NCBI GenBank assembly: GCA_030683705.1
Contig: JAUXPP010000157.1
Span: 1 to 42,652 of the forward strand
Length of the DNA: 42,652 nt
Source: Polaromonas sp.
GTDB taxonomy: Bacteria; Pseudomonadota; Gammaproteobacteria; Burkholderiales; Burkholderiaceae_C
Direction of reading: 5' to 3'
The notes under the pieces were generated by a model that was not told the origin of the DNA, did not search any database, and was given only the letters and a program-made list of their open reading frames with translations. This document shows, one piece after another, positions 29,130-36,648 of this stretch; the first letter of the stretch is position 1; each line of letters begins with the position of its first letter. A program made the translations under genes and the position numbers.

Positions 29130-29264
29130 TTCAATTCCTTTTCAAGGTCTTCGTTTCAACGCGGCACAATGCTTCGACGCGGCGCCACGTAATTACGCCG
29201 GGCTTTTTTGTCTCAAAAGCGATTATTCACGAATTATCGATTGAAATACGGACCGGAGATAAGG

Positions 29265-30614
29265 ATGAGATGGTTTGCAATCCCCAAAATGGCGATCAGC
29301 CTGCCACTGGCTGTGTTTGCGGCCGCCATTTTGATCTTCATCAACGAGGCCGGCTTTCGCCTCTCCACCCAGGCCACCACCAGCATTGAAGCCGCACAGG
29401 AAACCCGTAGCGTGGTCAACCGGCTGCTGCAGCACATGCTCGATGCCGAAACCGGCCAGCGCGGCTACCTGCTGACCGGGGACCCCAAATACCTGGAGCC
29501 CTACGACGTCGCCACCGCAGAAATCAACCAGACGCTGGACGCCCTGCGCCGGCTTTACACGCCCTACCCCGCTGATCTGGCCGAGTTCGGCGTGCTGTCG
29601 CGCAACGTTTCGCGCAAGCTGGCAGAGATGGACCTGAGCGTGCGCATGCGCAAGCAGGGCAACGAGGAAGCCTGGAAGTTCGTGCTGACCACCGATGTCG
29701 GCATGGAGCAGATGAAAGCCATCCGCAGCCAGATCAGCAGGCTGGTCCAGTCCAGCAACGCCAAGATGGGCGGCGCACAGGCGCAGATTGCCAAATCGCT
29801 GCAGCTGGCGCGCATTGGCATTGCCGTGATGGCGCTCGCCGGGCTGCTGGCGTTCTACATGTATTTGCGGCAGAACCGGGCGCTGCTGGACGCCGGCAGG
29901 CGCGAGCAGGAAGCCCTGCAGCGCGAACGCGACCAGCTGGACAAGGAAGTGCGCGACCGAACCGCCACGCTGGCCGAGCTGGCCACCCACCTGCAGCAGG
30001 TGCGGGAAGATGAGCGCGGCCACCTGGCCCGCGAACTGCACGACGAGCTGGGCGCCCTGCTGACCGCGGCCAAACTGGATGTGGCGCGCATCAAGTCGCG
30101 GCTGGGCGTCATTTCACCCGAAGCCACCGAGCGCATCCAGCACCTGATCGAGACCCTCAACAGCGGCATTGCACTGAAGCGCCGCATCGTCGAGGACCTG
30201 CGCCCCTCGTCGCTGTCGCACCTGGGCCTGGTTGCCTCGCTGGAGATCCTGGCGCGGGAGTTCGAGGACCGGTCGGGTCTGAGCATCAGCACCGACCTGG
30301 AGATGGTCGAGCTGGGCGGCGCCGCACAGCTCACCGTCTACCGGCTGGTGCAGGAGTCGCTGACCAACATCGGCAAGTACGCCGAGGCGCGGCAGGCCGG
30401 GATCAGCCTGCACAACTTCGACAGCTACATCGCCGTGGAAGTGAAGGACGACGGCAAGGGATTCGACAGCCTGAAAATCAGCAGCGCCAGCCACGGCCTG
30501 GCCGGCATGCGGCACCGCGTCGAGGCGGCCGGCGGCAAGCTGACCGTGGCCTCCCGTCCCGGTGAGGGCACACGCATTTTTGCAGTGTTGCCCAAAGTAA
30601 CGCTGGCATCCTGA
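29265..30614 (+). CDS. CHASE3-domain sensor histidine kinase (HisKA_3/NarX type)
   Basis: A 449-residue membrane kinase. A first membrane helix (about 10-26) is followed by a periplasmic CHASE3 domain (about 40-180; TRSVVNRLLQHMLDAETGQRGYLLTGDPKYLEPY is characteristic). A second helix (IGIAVMALAGLLAFYMYL) and a coiled-coil linker come next. The HisKA_3 dimerisation domain carries His259 in ARELHDELGALL, and the HATPase domain has DDGKGFDS and GLAGMRHRVEAAGG. HisKA_3 kinases pair with NarL-type regulators, and one lies divergently upstream. ATG 29265 was chosen because GGAG lies 6 bases before it. Confidence 0.93.
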   Translation: MRWFAIPKMAISLPLAVFAAAILIFINEAGFRLSTQATTSIEAAQETRSVVNRLLQHMLDAETGQRGYLLTGDPKYLEPYDVATAEINQTLDALRRLYTPYPADLAEFGVLSRNVSRKLAEMDLSVRMRKQGNEEAWKFVLTTDVGMEQMKAIRSQISRLVQSSNAKMGGAQAQIAKSLQLARIGIAVMALAGLLAFYMYLRQNRALLDAGRREQEALQRERDQLDKEVRDRTATLAELATHLQQVREDERGHLARELHDELGALLTAAKLDVARIKSRLGVISPEATERIQHLIETLNSGIALKRRIVEDLRPSSLSHLGLVASLEILAREFEDRSGLSISTDLEMVELGGAAQLTVYRLVQESLTNIGKYAEARQAGISLHNFDSYIAVEVKDDGKGFDSLKISSASHGLAGMRHRVEAAGGKLTVASRPGEGTRIFAVLPKVTLAS

Positions 30615-30861
30615 CCCTGACCGGCTTTCACAGCCGGCCTTGGCGCGACGGCGCCGGCGCCCCACGCTGACAACCCATCCCCGCCGATCGCTCCCGGGTG
30701 CAGCGCGCATCGGCTGCGTCCTACAGCGGCTCATCGTGCAACCCCACAGGGCCATCCGGCACACACCGATGAACGATTCGTCCTTGGCCGCCTAAGCTTG
30801 CGGCAGGTGTTTCGATTGCGAGCGCCGCAACCCATGGGCACCGCCCTGCAAGGAGATCGAC

Positions 30862-31026
30862 ATGCTGCACTATTCCGTTGTCTTTCTGGTGATTGCACTG
30901 ATTGCCGCCGTCTTTGGCTTCGGCGGTATCGCCGCCGGCGCTGTTGAAATCGCCAAGATCCTGTTCTTCATCTTCGCGATCTTCGCGGTGGTCAGCTTTG
31001 TGGTTGGCCTGATGAAAAGAAACTAA
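30862..31026 (+). CDS. DUF1328 small membrane protein
   Basis: A 54-residue protein, [20 protein letters not shown] then [20 protein letters not shown] and ending [11 protein letters not shown]. It has two short membrane helices separated by the Gly-rich [14 protein letters not shown] segment that defines the DUF1328 (YtjA-like) family. AAGGAG lies 6 bases before the ATG. Family members often sit among general-stress genes; the function is unknown. It is first in a plus-strand run of stress-associated genes. Confidence 0.92.
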   Translation: MLHYSVVFLVIALIAAVFGFGGIAAGAVEIAKILFFIFAIFAVVSFVVGLMKRN

Positions 31027-31106
31027 AAAAAGCGATCGCCACGCTCTCTCCCGTCACCCGGCCCCACCGGGTGACGGCTTCCCGCCTCAACTACCAGGAA
31101 CCCGAC

Positions 31107-31508
31107 ATGAAAACCACAAGCTCCAGCATTCCCTCGACCCACGACACCCTGGCCAGTGCCCGCCATCTGTCCGACCAGATGATCAATGGCGCAGAACATG
31201 CGGTTGAGACCAGCCGAAGCCTGGCCAACGAGACGCTGGACAAGGCCGAAAGCAAGGTCCGCCAATTGCGCGGCAGCATCGACCCGATGGTCGACAAACT
31301 CGCCACACAGGCCCAGAAGCTGGCGCGCCAGAGCATGGACATGGCCGCCGAGGCCAGTGAACGCGCGCAGCGTTCGATGCATCGCTATGCCGATGCCACC
31401 ACGCGTTATGTCGCCAACGAGCCGGTCAAGGCCGTGCTGATTGCCGCGGCCGTCGGTGCCACGGTGGCACTGCTGGTGGCTGCTGCCCGCAACCGCGACT
31501 CCCGCTAA
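31107..31508 (+). CDS. DUF883 protein (ElaB/YqjD family), copy 2
   Basis: A 133-residue protein with a long polar helical body rich in Ala, Gln and charged residues (ANETLDKAESKVRQLRGSID, RQSMDMAAEASERAQRSMHR). It ends with the family tail YVANEPVKAVLIAAAVGATVALLVAAARNR, a C-terminal membrane helix. It is a paralogue of 18687-18989 but longer at the N-terminus. ElaB/YqjD proteins of E. coli tether ribosomes at the membrane in stationary phase. ATG 31107 has AGGA upstream. It is followed by a YqjE-like gene, repeating the operon order seen at 18 kb. Confidence 0.87.
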   Translation: MKTTSSSIPSTHDTLASARHLSDQMINGAEHAVETSRSLANETLDKAESKVRQLRGSIDPMVDKLATQAQKLARQSMDMAAEASERAQRSMHRYADATTRYVANEPVKAVLIAAAVGATVALLVAAARNRDSR

Positions 31509-31546
31509 CAGGCTGATCCAGGCCGCGACCGCTACTCACCATTGCC

Positions 31547-31909
31547 ATGCTGCACCCATTTATCTCGACGCTGATCCGCCGACCCAACCTGCTGGTCGAC
31601 CATCTGGGCGCTTATGCCGAGCTGATCCGCGAAGAAGCGTCGGAGGCCGGGGGGGACCTGCTCCAGCGCGTGGTCGTGTGGGCGCTGGTCGTGATCGGCG
31701 CCATGGTGTTCCTGATCCTTGCCGGGATGGCGTTCATGCTGGGCGCCACCGGCCCGTTTCACTGGGCCCTGGTCGCGGTGCCTGCGACAGCCCTGGCGCT
31801 GACGCTGGGCGCTTTTATCAAGGCGCGCAAGCCCATGCCTCCCAGCCATTTTTCGCAAGTGAAGGCGCAGTTCGATCGCGATGCACAAGCATTGCGTTCT
31901 GCCGCGTGA
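31547..31909 (+). CDS. YqjE-like holin-superfamily membrane protein, copy 2
   Basis: A 120-residue protein: polar N-terminal helix (LVDHLGAYAELIREEASEAG), two membrane helices (VVVWALVVIGAMVFLILAGM and ALVAVPATALALTLGAF) and a basic tail. It matches the YqjE architecture of the product of 18233-18661. It lies 38 bases after the DUF883 gene. No phage genes are near, so the holin label is only a family name. Confidence 0.78.
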   Translation: MLHPFISTLIRRPNLLVDHLGAYAELIREEASEAGGDLLQRVVVWALVVIGAMVFLILAGMAFMLGATGPFHWALVAVPATALALTLGAFIKARKPMPPSHFSQVKAQFDRDAQALRSAA

Positions 31910-31928
31910 AGCATTTCCCGACCGTTTT

Positions 31929-32363
31929 ATGACAACTGCCAAGCTCTCAGCCCTGGAACGGCTTGCCGCCAGCCGCCAGGCGATTGTTCGCGACATGAAC
32001 GGTGAAGCGCCGGAATCGGACCGGACCGGCGATACCGACGCCAGCGAGGACATCCGCGAAAGCGGCATCGACGCCTCGTCCGGCTCCTGGGACCTGGTCA
32101 AGCAGGTCGCTGCTTCGTGGTGGCGGTCACACCCGGCGCATCTGGCGCTGGATGTGGCCAAACCCATGGTGCAAGACTTTGCCCGGGAACAACCCGTCAA
32201 GTTGCTGGGCATCGCAGCCGCTACCGGCGCCGCGCTGGTGCTGCTGCGGCCCTGGCGGCTGATCTCGCTCACCGGTGTGGCACTGGCCCTGTTCAAGTCC
32301 ACCGAAGTGTCGGGCGTCGTGCAGTCGCTGATGCACGGCGGGCGGCCCGACCGATACCGATAG
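31929..32363 (+). CDS. hypothetical membrane protein, third gene of the second yqjD-yqjE set
   Basis: A 144-residue protein. The N-terminal part is polar and acidic (MNGEAPESDRTGDTDASEDI). The C-terminal part has hydrophobic stretches (PVKLLGIAAATGAALVLLRPWRLISLTGVALALF without clear catalytic motifs). Position 3 in the set corresponds to the yqjK-like gene at 17869-18240. Both share an Arg/Lys-flanked hydrophobic segment, but homology is not obvious. ATG 31929 follows the previous stop by 19 bases. Confidence 0.72.
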   Translation: MTTAKLSALERLAASRQAIVRDMNGEAPESDRTGDTDASEDIRESGIDASSGSWDLVKQVAASWWRSHPAHLALDVAKPMVQDFAREQPVKLLGIAAATGAALVLLRPWRLISLTGVALALFKSTEVSGVVQSLMHGGRPDRYR

Positions 32364-32456
32364 AACCCTTATGCAAACCGACCGGCGTGGTGCCGTCAGC
32401 CGGCAAGCTTTCCAACTCTCCGCACCAAACAGATCCATAACCTCAAGGAAAACACC

Positions 32457-32771
32457 ATGAAATACGCTCGCGCAATTGCCTTCGCCGCCCTCGCCGGCAT
32501 CACCATCATCAGCACCGGTTGCGCCGTGGGGCGTGGTCAGCAGACAGCCGGCGCCTACGTGGACGATGCCGCCATCACCACGGCTGTCAAAGCCAAGTTT
32601 GCTGCTGACAAAACCGTCTCGGCCACCTCGCTCAACGTGGAAACGCTGAACGGCACGGTGCAACTGTCGGGCTTTGCCAAATCGGCCACCGAAAAAGCCC
32701 AGGCTGAAGCCATTGCACGCGACACCAAAAATGTCCGCGCTGTGCGCAACGACATCGTCGTCCGTCCTTAA
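32457..32771 (+). CDS. BON domain lipoprotein
   Basis: A 104-residue protein with a lipoprotein-like signal (ITIISTGC, Cys22) and one BON domain (DDAAITTAVKAKFAADKTVS, LNVETLNGTVQLSGFAKSAT, NVRAVRNDIVV). BON domains, as in OsmY and Kin proteins, bind membranes or phospholipid and are linked to osmotic shock. The lipobox has Ser at -3, which is less usual. AAGGA lies upstream of the ATG. A strong terminator follows. Confidence 0.88.
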   Translation: MKYARAIAFAALAGITIISTGCAVGRGQQTAGAYVDDAAITTAVKAKFAADKTVSATSLNVETLNGTVQLSGFAKSATEKAQAEAIARDTKNVRAVRNDIVVRP

Positions 32772-32807
32772 TTACAAGGCGACCTGATCTGGCGTTCGCG
32801 CCAGGTC

Positions 32808-32851
32808 AAAAAAAGAAGGCCCGGCGCACAAGCGCCGGGCCTTCTTTTTTT
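32808..32851. terminator. 20-bp perfect bidirectional terminator
   Basis: AAAAAAAGAAGGCCCGGCGC (32808-32827), loop ACAA and GCGCCGGGCCTTCTTTTTTT (32832-32851) form a perfect stem with T-runs on both strands. It ends the plus-strand stress-gene run and can also stop minus-strand transcription. Confidence 0.92.
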
Positions 32852-32896
32852 CGGCTTTAGCGGGACGGCCGGCAGCCCGCTTCAACATGCCATGGC

Positions 32897-32926
32897 AAAA
32901 AAAAGCCGCAGCGCTAAGGCTGCGGC
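32897..32926 (-). terminator. terminator of the minus-strand BON gene
   Basis: On the minus strand GCCGCAGC (32926-32919), loop CTTAGC and GCTGCGGC (32912-32905) are followed by eight T (32904-32897). It lies 24 bases after the stop of the BON gene at 32950. Confidence 0.88.
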
Positions 32927-32949
32927 CTGGCGTCCGGGACGAACTGAAC

Positions 32950-33414
32950 CTAGCTCGCAGAAACCACCAGCTGGTTGTTGACGGAAGCCACGCCCTTGAC
33001 CTGTTTGGCCAGTTCAGTGGCCTTGTCCTTGGCGGCGGCCGTCGGCGCCGGGCCATTGAGGGTGACAACGCCGTCCTTGGTGTCCACATTGATCTTGATG
33101 GCGCTCAAGTCAGGGTCCTTGGCCAGGCTGGCATTGACCGAGGTCGTGATGACCGCATCGTCAATTTTCTCGCCCATGCTGGCGCTGGCCTGGCTGCCGG
33201 ACGCCTGCGCATCCTTGCCGGCCTCTTTCATCGCGTTGCCGGCATCCTTGGCAGCCTGTTCGGTTTTTGCAATGCCGGAGTCGATCGACTGGCCCACGGT
33301 TTTCCCATCATCGGCCTTGTTGCAGGCGGCCAGCGCGAGCAGCACCGCGACCGAGCACGCGGCAGCGGCCAGGGGGCGACGCACGGCGCCAGTGGGGGTG
33401 GAATGCTGAAACAT
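32950..33414 (-). CDS. BON domain lipoprotein with helical linker
   Basis: A 154-residue protein with a lipoprotein signal peptide (lipobox LAAC, Cys31), a polar helical region (KTEQAAKDAGNAMKEAGKDA, LEA-like repeats) and a C-terminal BON domain (KIDDAVITTSVNASLAKDPD, DGVVTLNGPAPTAAAK, VASVNNQLVV). It is related in domain type to the plus-strand BON protein facing it. It is likely a periplasmic outer-membrane-anchored stress protein. AGGAGA lies 6 bases before the ATG. Confidence 0.88.
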   Translation of the reverse strand: MFQHSTPTGAVRRPLAAAACSVAVLLALAACNKADDGKTVGQSIDSGIAKTEQAAKDAGNAMKEAGKDAQASGSQASASMGEKIDDAVITTSVNASLAKDPDLSAIKINVDTKDGVVTLNGPAPTAAAKDKATELAKQVKGVASVNNQLVVSAS

Positions 33415-33452
33415 GGTGAGTCTCCTTTCAAGAGTGTTGGCGGGTGAGCGCT

Positions 33453-33650
33453 TCAGAGCTTGTCGATGGCCTTCTTGGCAGCATCCTTGGCGCCTTCCTT
33501 GGCATCGCCGTACCCGGACTGGGCCTTGCCCTTGACCTGATCCGCCATGCCCTCGGCTTCGAGACTTTCGTTGCCGACCACACGGCCCGCCACTTCCTTG
33601 GCCTTGCCCTTGGCTTCCTCGACGCGGCCTTCAACCTGGTGCTTGTTCAT
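33453..33650 (-). CDS. CsbD family stress protein
   Basis: A 65-residue hydrophilic protein: MNKHQVEGRVEEAKGKAKEV, then GRVVGNESLEAEGMADQVKG. This is the CsbD signature (VEGxxxxxKGKxKExxGxxxxx). CsbD-like proteins are general-stress proteins in Bacillus and E. coli (YjbJ) with no known activity. It lies 38 bases upstream of the minus-strand BON gene and may be co-transcribed with it. Confidence 0.92.
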   Translation of the reverse strand: MNKHQVEGRVEEAKGKAKEVAGRVVGNESLEAEGMADQVKGKAQSGYGDAKEGAKDAAKKAIDKL

Positions 33651-33768
33651 GGTGTTTCCTTTGAATGAAACCCGCCGGTATGGCAGGCGTGAATTCACTG
33701 TAGTTTTGTTGCCGAAACCGGCTCGTCAGTGGGTGCGGAATTCCATGTAGGACGCCGACCCTCGCTGA

Positions 33769-34275
33769 TTACGGCCTGCCGGCGGCCGGGTCACAGGGCC
33801 CATGACGCTTGCGGAACAGGCGGGGCGCCAGTGCGTTACGGTCGGCGAACAGCCCGCGCGCGGTCGTTTGGGCCAGGGCCTGCTGCCTTGCATAAGGGCC
33901 ACCATCGCGCCCAAAGCCATATGACCACGCATGTCCCTGGCTGACCAGCCAGCCGGCGACGTCTTCACCGTCCAGCGCCAGGGCGGCGATGGTGCGGCCA
34001 TAGTCGTCCTGGCCGCGCGCGAGCACGCCGAGCCGCCGGCCCAGCACGCGTTCAGCCAGGGCCTTGCGCGCCACGCGGCCGTGGGCCTGACAGACTTCCG
34101 GCGCATCGATGCCGTCGATCCGGACTTTCAACGGCTTGCCACCGGCCGCGGGCCGCACCCACAAGGTGTCGCCGTCACTGACCCGGGTGACCGTGCCTTG
34201 CCAGGGCTGCGCGGCACCGGCCTGCAGGGCACAGGCCAGCCACAGCACAGTCATCAGGACACGCAGTGGGCTCAT
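33769..34275 (-). CDS. secreted thermonuclease (SNase-like) family protein
   Basis: A 168-residue protein with a signal peptide (about 1-22, ending AGAAQ) and a staphylococcal-nuclease OB fold: GTVTRVSDGDTLWVRP, VRIDGIDAPEV, QDDYGRTIAALALDGEDVAG, LVSQGHAW. The catalytic Arg-Glu-Arg positions are partly recognisable: Arg in KVRIDGID and Arg in DYGRTIA are present, but the usual Glu is not clear. It probably acts outside the cytoplasm on nucleic acid, or could be a non-catalytic member. Its start overlaps the DUF2784 stop (ATGA). Confidence 0.85.
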   Translation of the reverse strand: MSPLRVLMTVLWLACALQAGAAQPWQGTVTRVSDGDTLWVRPAAGGKPLKVRIDGIDAPEVCQAHGRVARKALAERVLGRRLGVLARGQDDYGRTIAALALDGEDVAGWLVSQGHAWSYGFGRDGGPYARQQALAQTTARGLFADRNALAPRLFRKRHGPCDPAAGRP

Positions 34276-34646
34276 GCGGGAATACGCCGGCTACGGCGGT
34301 GCCAGACGATGGCATACACCACCGCGTTGATCAGCAGCAACCCGCCCCCCAATACAAACTGCAGCTCGCGCGTCAGTTCGCCGGGATAAATCAGGGGCAG
34401 CAGGTAGCGTTCGATAAAACTTTCCGCATAGCCAGCGGCGCCGCCGGCCTGCCGCAAGCTGTTTTCCAGCGGGGTCAGCGGGCAGATCCAGCCGGTGAAT
34501 TCCACCGTGGCGCCCCAGGCCAGCGCCGGCAGGTGTAGCCACGGCATCCAGCGCCAGCGCAGGGCCAGCAGGCCGCCGCCAACGGCAAACACGATGAACC
34601 ACAGGTGCATCAGCAGCACCGCGTCGGCCAGCCAGGAGGCCATCAT
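34272..34646 (-). CDS. DUF2784 membrane protein
   Basis: A 124-residue inner-membrane protein with about three to four helices. Its pattern is typical of DUF2784: LADAVLLMHLWFIVFAVGGG, WGATVEFTGWICPLTPLENS, GGAAGYAESFIERYLLPLIY. The conserved Cys-Pro-Leu-Thr stretch and the acidic Glu residues are present. The function is unknown. It is co-translated with the nuclease-like gene through a 4-base overlap. Confidence 0.87.
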   Translation of the reverse strand: MMASWLADAVLLMHLWFIVFAVGGGLLALRWRWMPWLHLPALAWGATVEFTGWICPLTPLENSLRQAGGAAGYAESFIERYLLPLIYPGELTRELQFVLGGGLLLINAVVYAIVWHRRSRRIPA

Positions 34647-34702
34647 TTGCTACCCTTTTGGTAGCTGCCTACGCAGGCGGGATAAGGGCTGAAGGCCAGT
34701 TT
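34646..34702 (+). repeat. repeat family B copy between DUF2784 and DUF429 genes
   Basis: It reads TTTGCTACCCTTTTGGTAGC, then TGCCTACGCAGG and AAGGGCTGAAGGCCAG. This keeps the GCTA...TAGCTGCC-xACGC-GGGCT layout. It fills most of the 92-base gap upstream of the DUF2784 start. Confidence 0.65.
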
Positions 34703-34738
34703 GTTCATGAATGTTGGCTGACGGGGACAGCAGCAGGT

Positions 34739-35572
34739 TCAGGCCGTGACGATCCAGCCTTCGAGCGGGTCGACCCCCGCCGGCAGGCCGTAGCAGGGTG
34801 CGCCCTGGGCGTGCTGCATCTGCGCCCAGGCGGCCTGCACCAGGCACAACACGGCATCCAGCCCGTCGCCGCTGGCGTCATCAACCAGCGTGTCGCGCTG
34901 GGCGTGCGTGAGCTTCAGGCGCAGGCCCAGCCGGCTCTGGCCCATTTCCAGCGCGGTGATCAGGTCCTTGCGCGCGATCAAGCGCTCTGGCGTCTGTTTC
35001 AGGCGCTCATCGCTTTTGTAGGACCGGTTGCCCAGCACTTCGCGCGCCAGCAGGCCGGGGTAGGCCTCCAGCGCCACGCGCGTGCGGTCGCCCTCATGCA
35101 GGCCCGGCAGGTGGACGCCGGCGGCCAGCAGGCGCGGTACACCGGCATGCAGCATGTAAGCCACCGGCGGGTTCACCCATTTCATGGACGGGCTGGAGCC
35201 GGCCGGCCGGTCGGTCGCCCGGTGCGCAAATTTGCCGCCGGCCGGCCGCGCCGCACAAAACGCGGCAAATGTCTGGCGGATGTCGGCGCGGCTCAGCGCC
35301 GCGTAGTGCGTCATCAGCGCGGGCCAGGCGAGCGGCCAGCCGAGCTGCTCGACGAGTTCGCGCGGCAGGCCGAAAGGCAGGTCAAAGGCGCCCAGCCAGG
35401 GGCCGGGCTGTCGCAGCCAGTCATCAAACTCGTCGAGTGTGGCCAGGTGCAGCAGGCGGCTGAGTTGCACGCGCCCGCCGGCACTGGCGCCCAGTGCCAG
35501 CACAATCGGTTTGCGGCGTGTCGGTGCACTGGAGAAATCGCATCCGACCAGCAGGGGCGTGGCAGCGGTCAT
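34739..35572 (-). CDS. DUF429 family protein
   Basis: A 277-residue soluble protein. It starts with a beta strand and acidic residue (PLLVGCDFSSAPTRRKPIVL), the RNase-H-like fold pattern of DUF429 (predicted nuclease/ATPase). Later segments are GAFDLPFGLPRELVEQLGWP, MKWVNPPVAYMLHAG, VALEAYPGLLAREVLGNRSYK and DDASGDGLDAVLCLVQAAWA, the last being the acidic motif. The biological role is not known. It lies 15 bases before the EamA transporter gene on the other side and is in the same orientation. Confidence 0.82.
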   Translation of the reverse strand: MTAATPLLVGCDFSSAPTRRKPIVLALGASAGGRVQLSRLLHLATLDEFDDWLRQPGPWLGAFDLPFGLPRELVEQLGWPLAWPALMTHYAALSRADIRQTFAAFCAARPAGGKFAHRATDRPAGSSPSMKWVNPPVAYMLHAGVPRLLAAGVHLPGLHEGDRTRVALEAYPGLLAREVLGNRSYKSDERLKQTPERLIARKDLITALEMGQSRLGLRLKLTHAQRDTLVDDASGDGLDAVLCLVQAAWAQMQHAQGAPCYGLPAGVDPLEGWIVTA

Positions 35573-35587
35573 GCGCGTATTTTCGCG

Positions 35588-36469
35588 TCAACCAAGCGCC
35601 AGCGCCATCACGCCCAGGGCGATGAGGGCCGCGCCGAAGGCGCGCTGCAGCCGGTCGCCCTCGCCCAGCAAGTGGCCGCCGATCAGCGCGGCAAACAGCA
35701 TGGACACCTCGCGCGCCGGTGCGACGTGCGACAGCGGCGCCACCTGCATCGCATACAACACCAGCACATAGGACACCGGGCTGATGGTGCCGACCAGCAA
35801 GGCGTACTTCCACTGCTGCTGCCACAGCAGGCGCGCGGCCGGACGGTCGCGCAGCACCGCCGGCGCCAGCAGCGCCAGCCGCACAAAATTACCGAGGTAG
35901 TCGATCAGGATGGGCGACATCAGCAGGAACTTCACCGCATAACCGTCCACCACGGTGTAGCTGGCGATAAAGGCGCCGGTCAGCAGGCCGTAGACCATGC
36001 CCTTGTGCACCCGCTGGCGCTGCGCAGGGTCATGGGCAGCACGCAGCAGGCCGGGCCCACTGGCAATCAGGAACACGCCACCGACCACGCCCACGATGCC
36101 GGCCAGACCCAGAGCCGATATCTGTTCGCCCAGCAGCACGATGGCGACCATCGAGGACAGCAGCGGCCCGGAGCCCCGCGCCAGCGGATACACCACCGTC
36201 AGGTCGGCCTTGCGGTAGCCGCGCAGCAGCACCACGTAATACAGCACATGCAGGACGCCGCTGAGCGCCACCAGCGACCATTCGATCCAGCCCCAGCCCG
36301 GCAACACCCCCCAGGCGGCCCACAGCCCGACCGGCGCCCAGACGAGCATCAGCACCACGCTGGTGAAAAACGCAAACCGCGCGTCGCCACCGGCTTTTTT
36401 GGCAGCGATGTTCCAGCTGGCGTGAATCAGACCGGCAAGAACCACCAGCGCAAGGGCGGAAAGCGGCAC
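35588..36469 (-). CDS. EamA/DMT family transporter
   Basis: A 293-residue integral membrane protein with ten predicted helices in two EamA repeats. The first repeat has AGLIHASWNIAAKKAGGDAR and YVVLLRGYRKADLTVVYPLARG, where the conserved PLARG segment marks the family. The second has ISPVSYVLVLYAMQVAPLSHVAPAREVSM. Drug/metabolite exporters of this type carry amino acids or other metabolites; the substrate is unknown. GTG start at 36469 without a clear Shine-Dalgarno. A family A repeat separates it from the upstream BLUF gene. Confidence 0.9.
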   Translation of the reverse strand: MPLSALALVVLAGLIHASWNIAAKKAGGDARFAFFTSVVLMLVWAPVGLWAAWGVLPGWGWIEWSLVALSGVLHVLYYVVLLRGYRKADLTVVYPLARGSGPLLSSMVAIVLLGEQISALGLAGIVGVVGGVFLIASGPGLLRAAHDPAQRQRVHKGMVYGLLTGAFIASYTVVDGYAVKFLLMSPILIDYLGNFVRLALLAPAVLRDRPAARLLWQQQWKYALLVGTISPVSYVLVLYAMQVAPLSHVAPAREVSMLFAALIGGHLLGEGDRLQRAFGAALIALGVMALALG

Positions 36470-36549
36470 CGCTCAAGCTGGCAGATAAAAGCCCAGCCGG
36501 GGCCGCGGTCCGGCTCTGCCGGCCGCAAGGCGCAGCGAACCACAAAACA

Positions 36550-36648
36550 AAACGTGGGGCCGAGTTTTCCCGCCGGGCCGCCCCAAGGGAAAATGCGCCT
36601 CCTCGGGGGGCAGCGCAGTACGCGCAGCGACACGCGTGGGGGCGCTGT
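36550..36648 (-). repeat. repeat family A copy between the BLUF and EamA genes
   Basis: The minus strand reads GCGCCCCCACGCGTGTCGCT, GCTGCCCCCCGAGGAGGCGC, ATTTTCCCTTGGGGCGGCCC and CGGCGGGAAAAC, followed by CGGCCCCACG. It matches the 16810 copy over almost its whole length. It starts immediately after the BLUF stop codon. Confidence 0.75.

Noticed and set aside
30621..30637. CCGGCT/AGCCGG hairpin after the histidine kinase gene as a terminator
   Set aside because: The stem is only 6 bp and no T-run follows.
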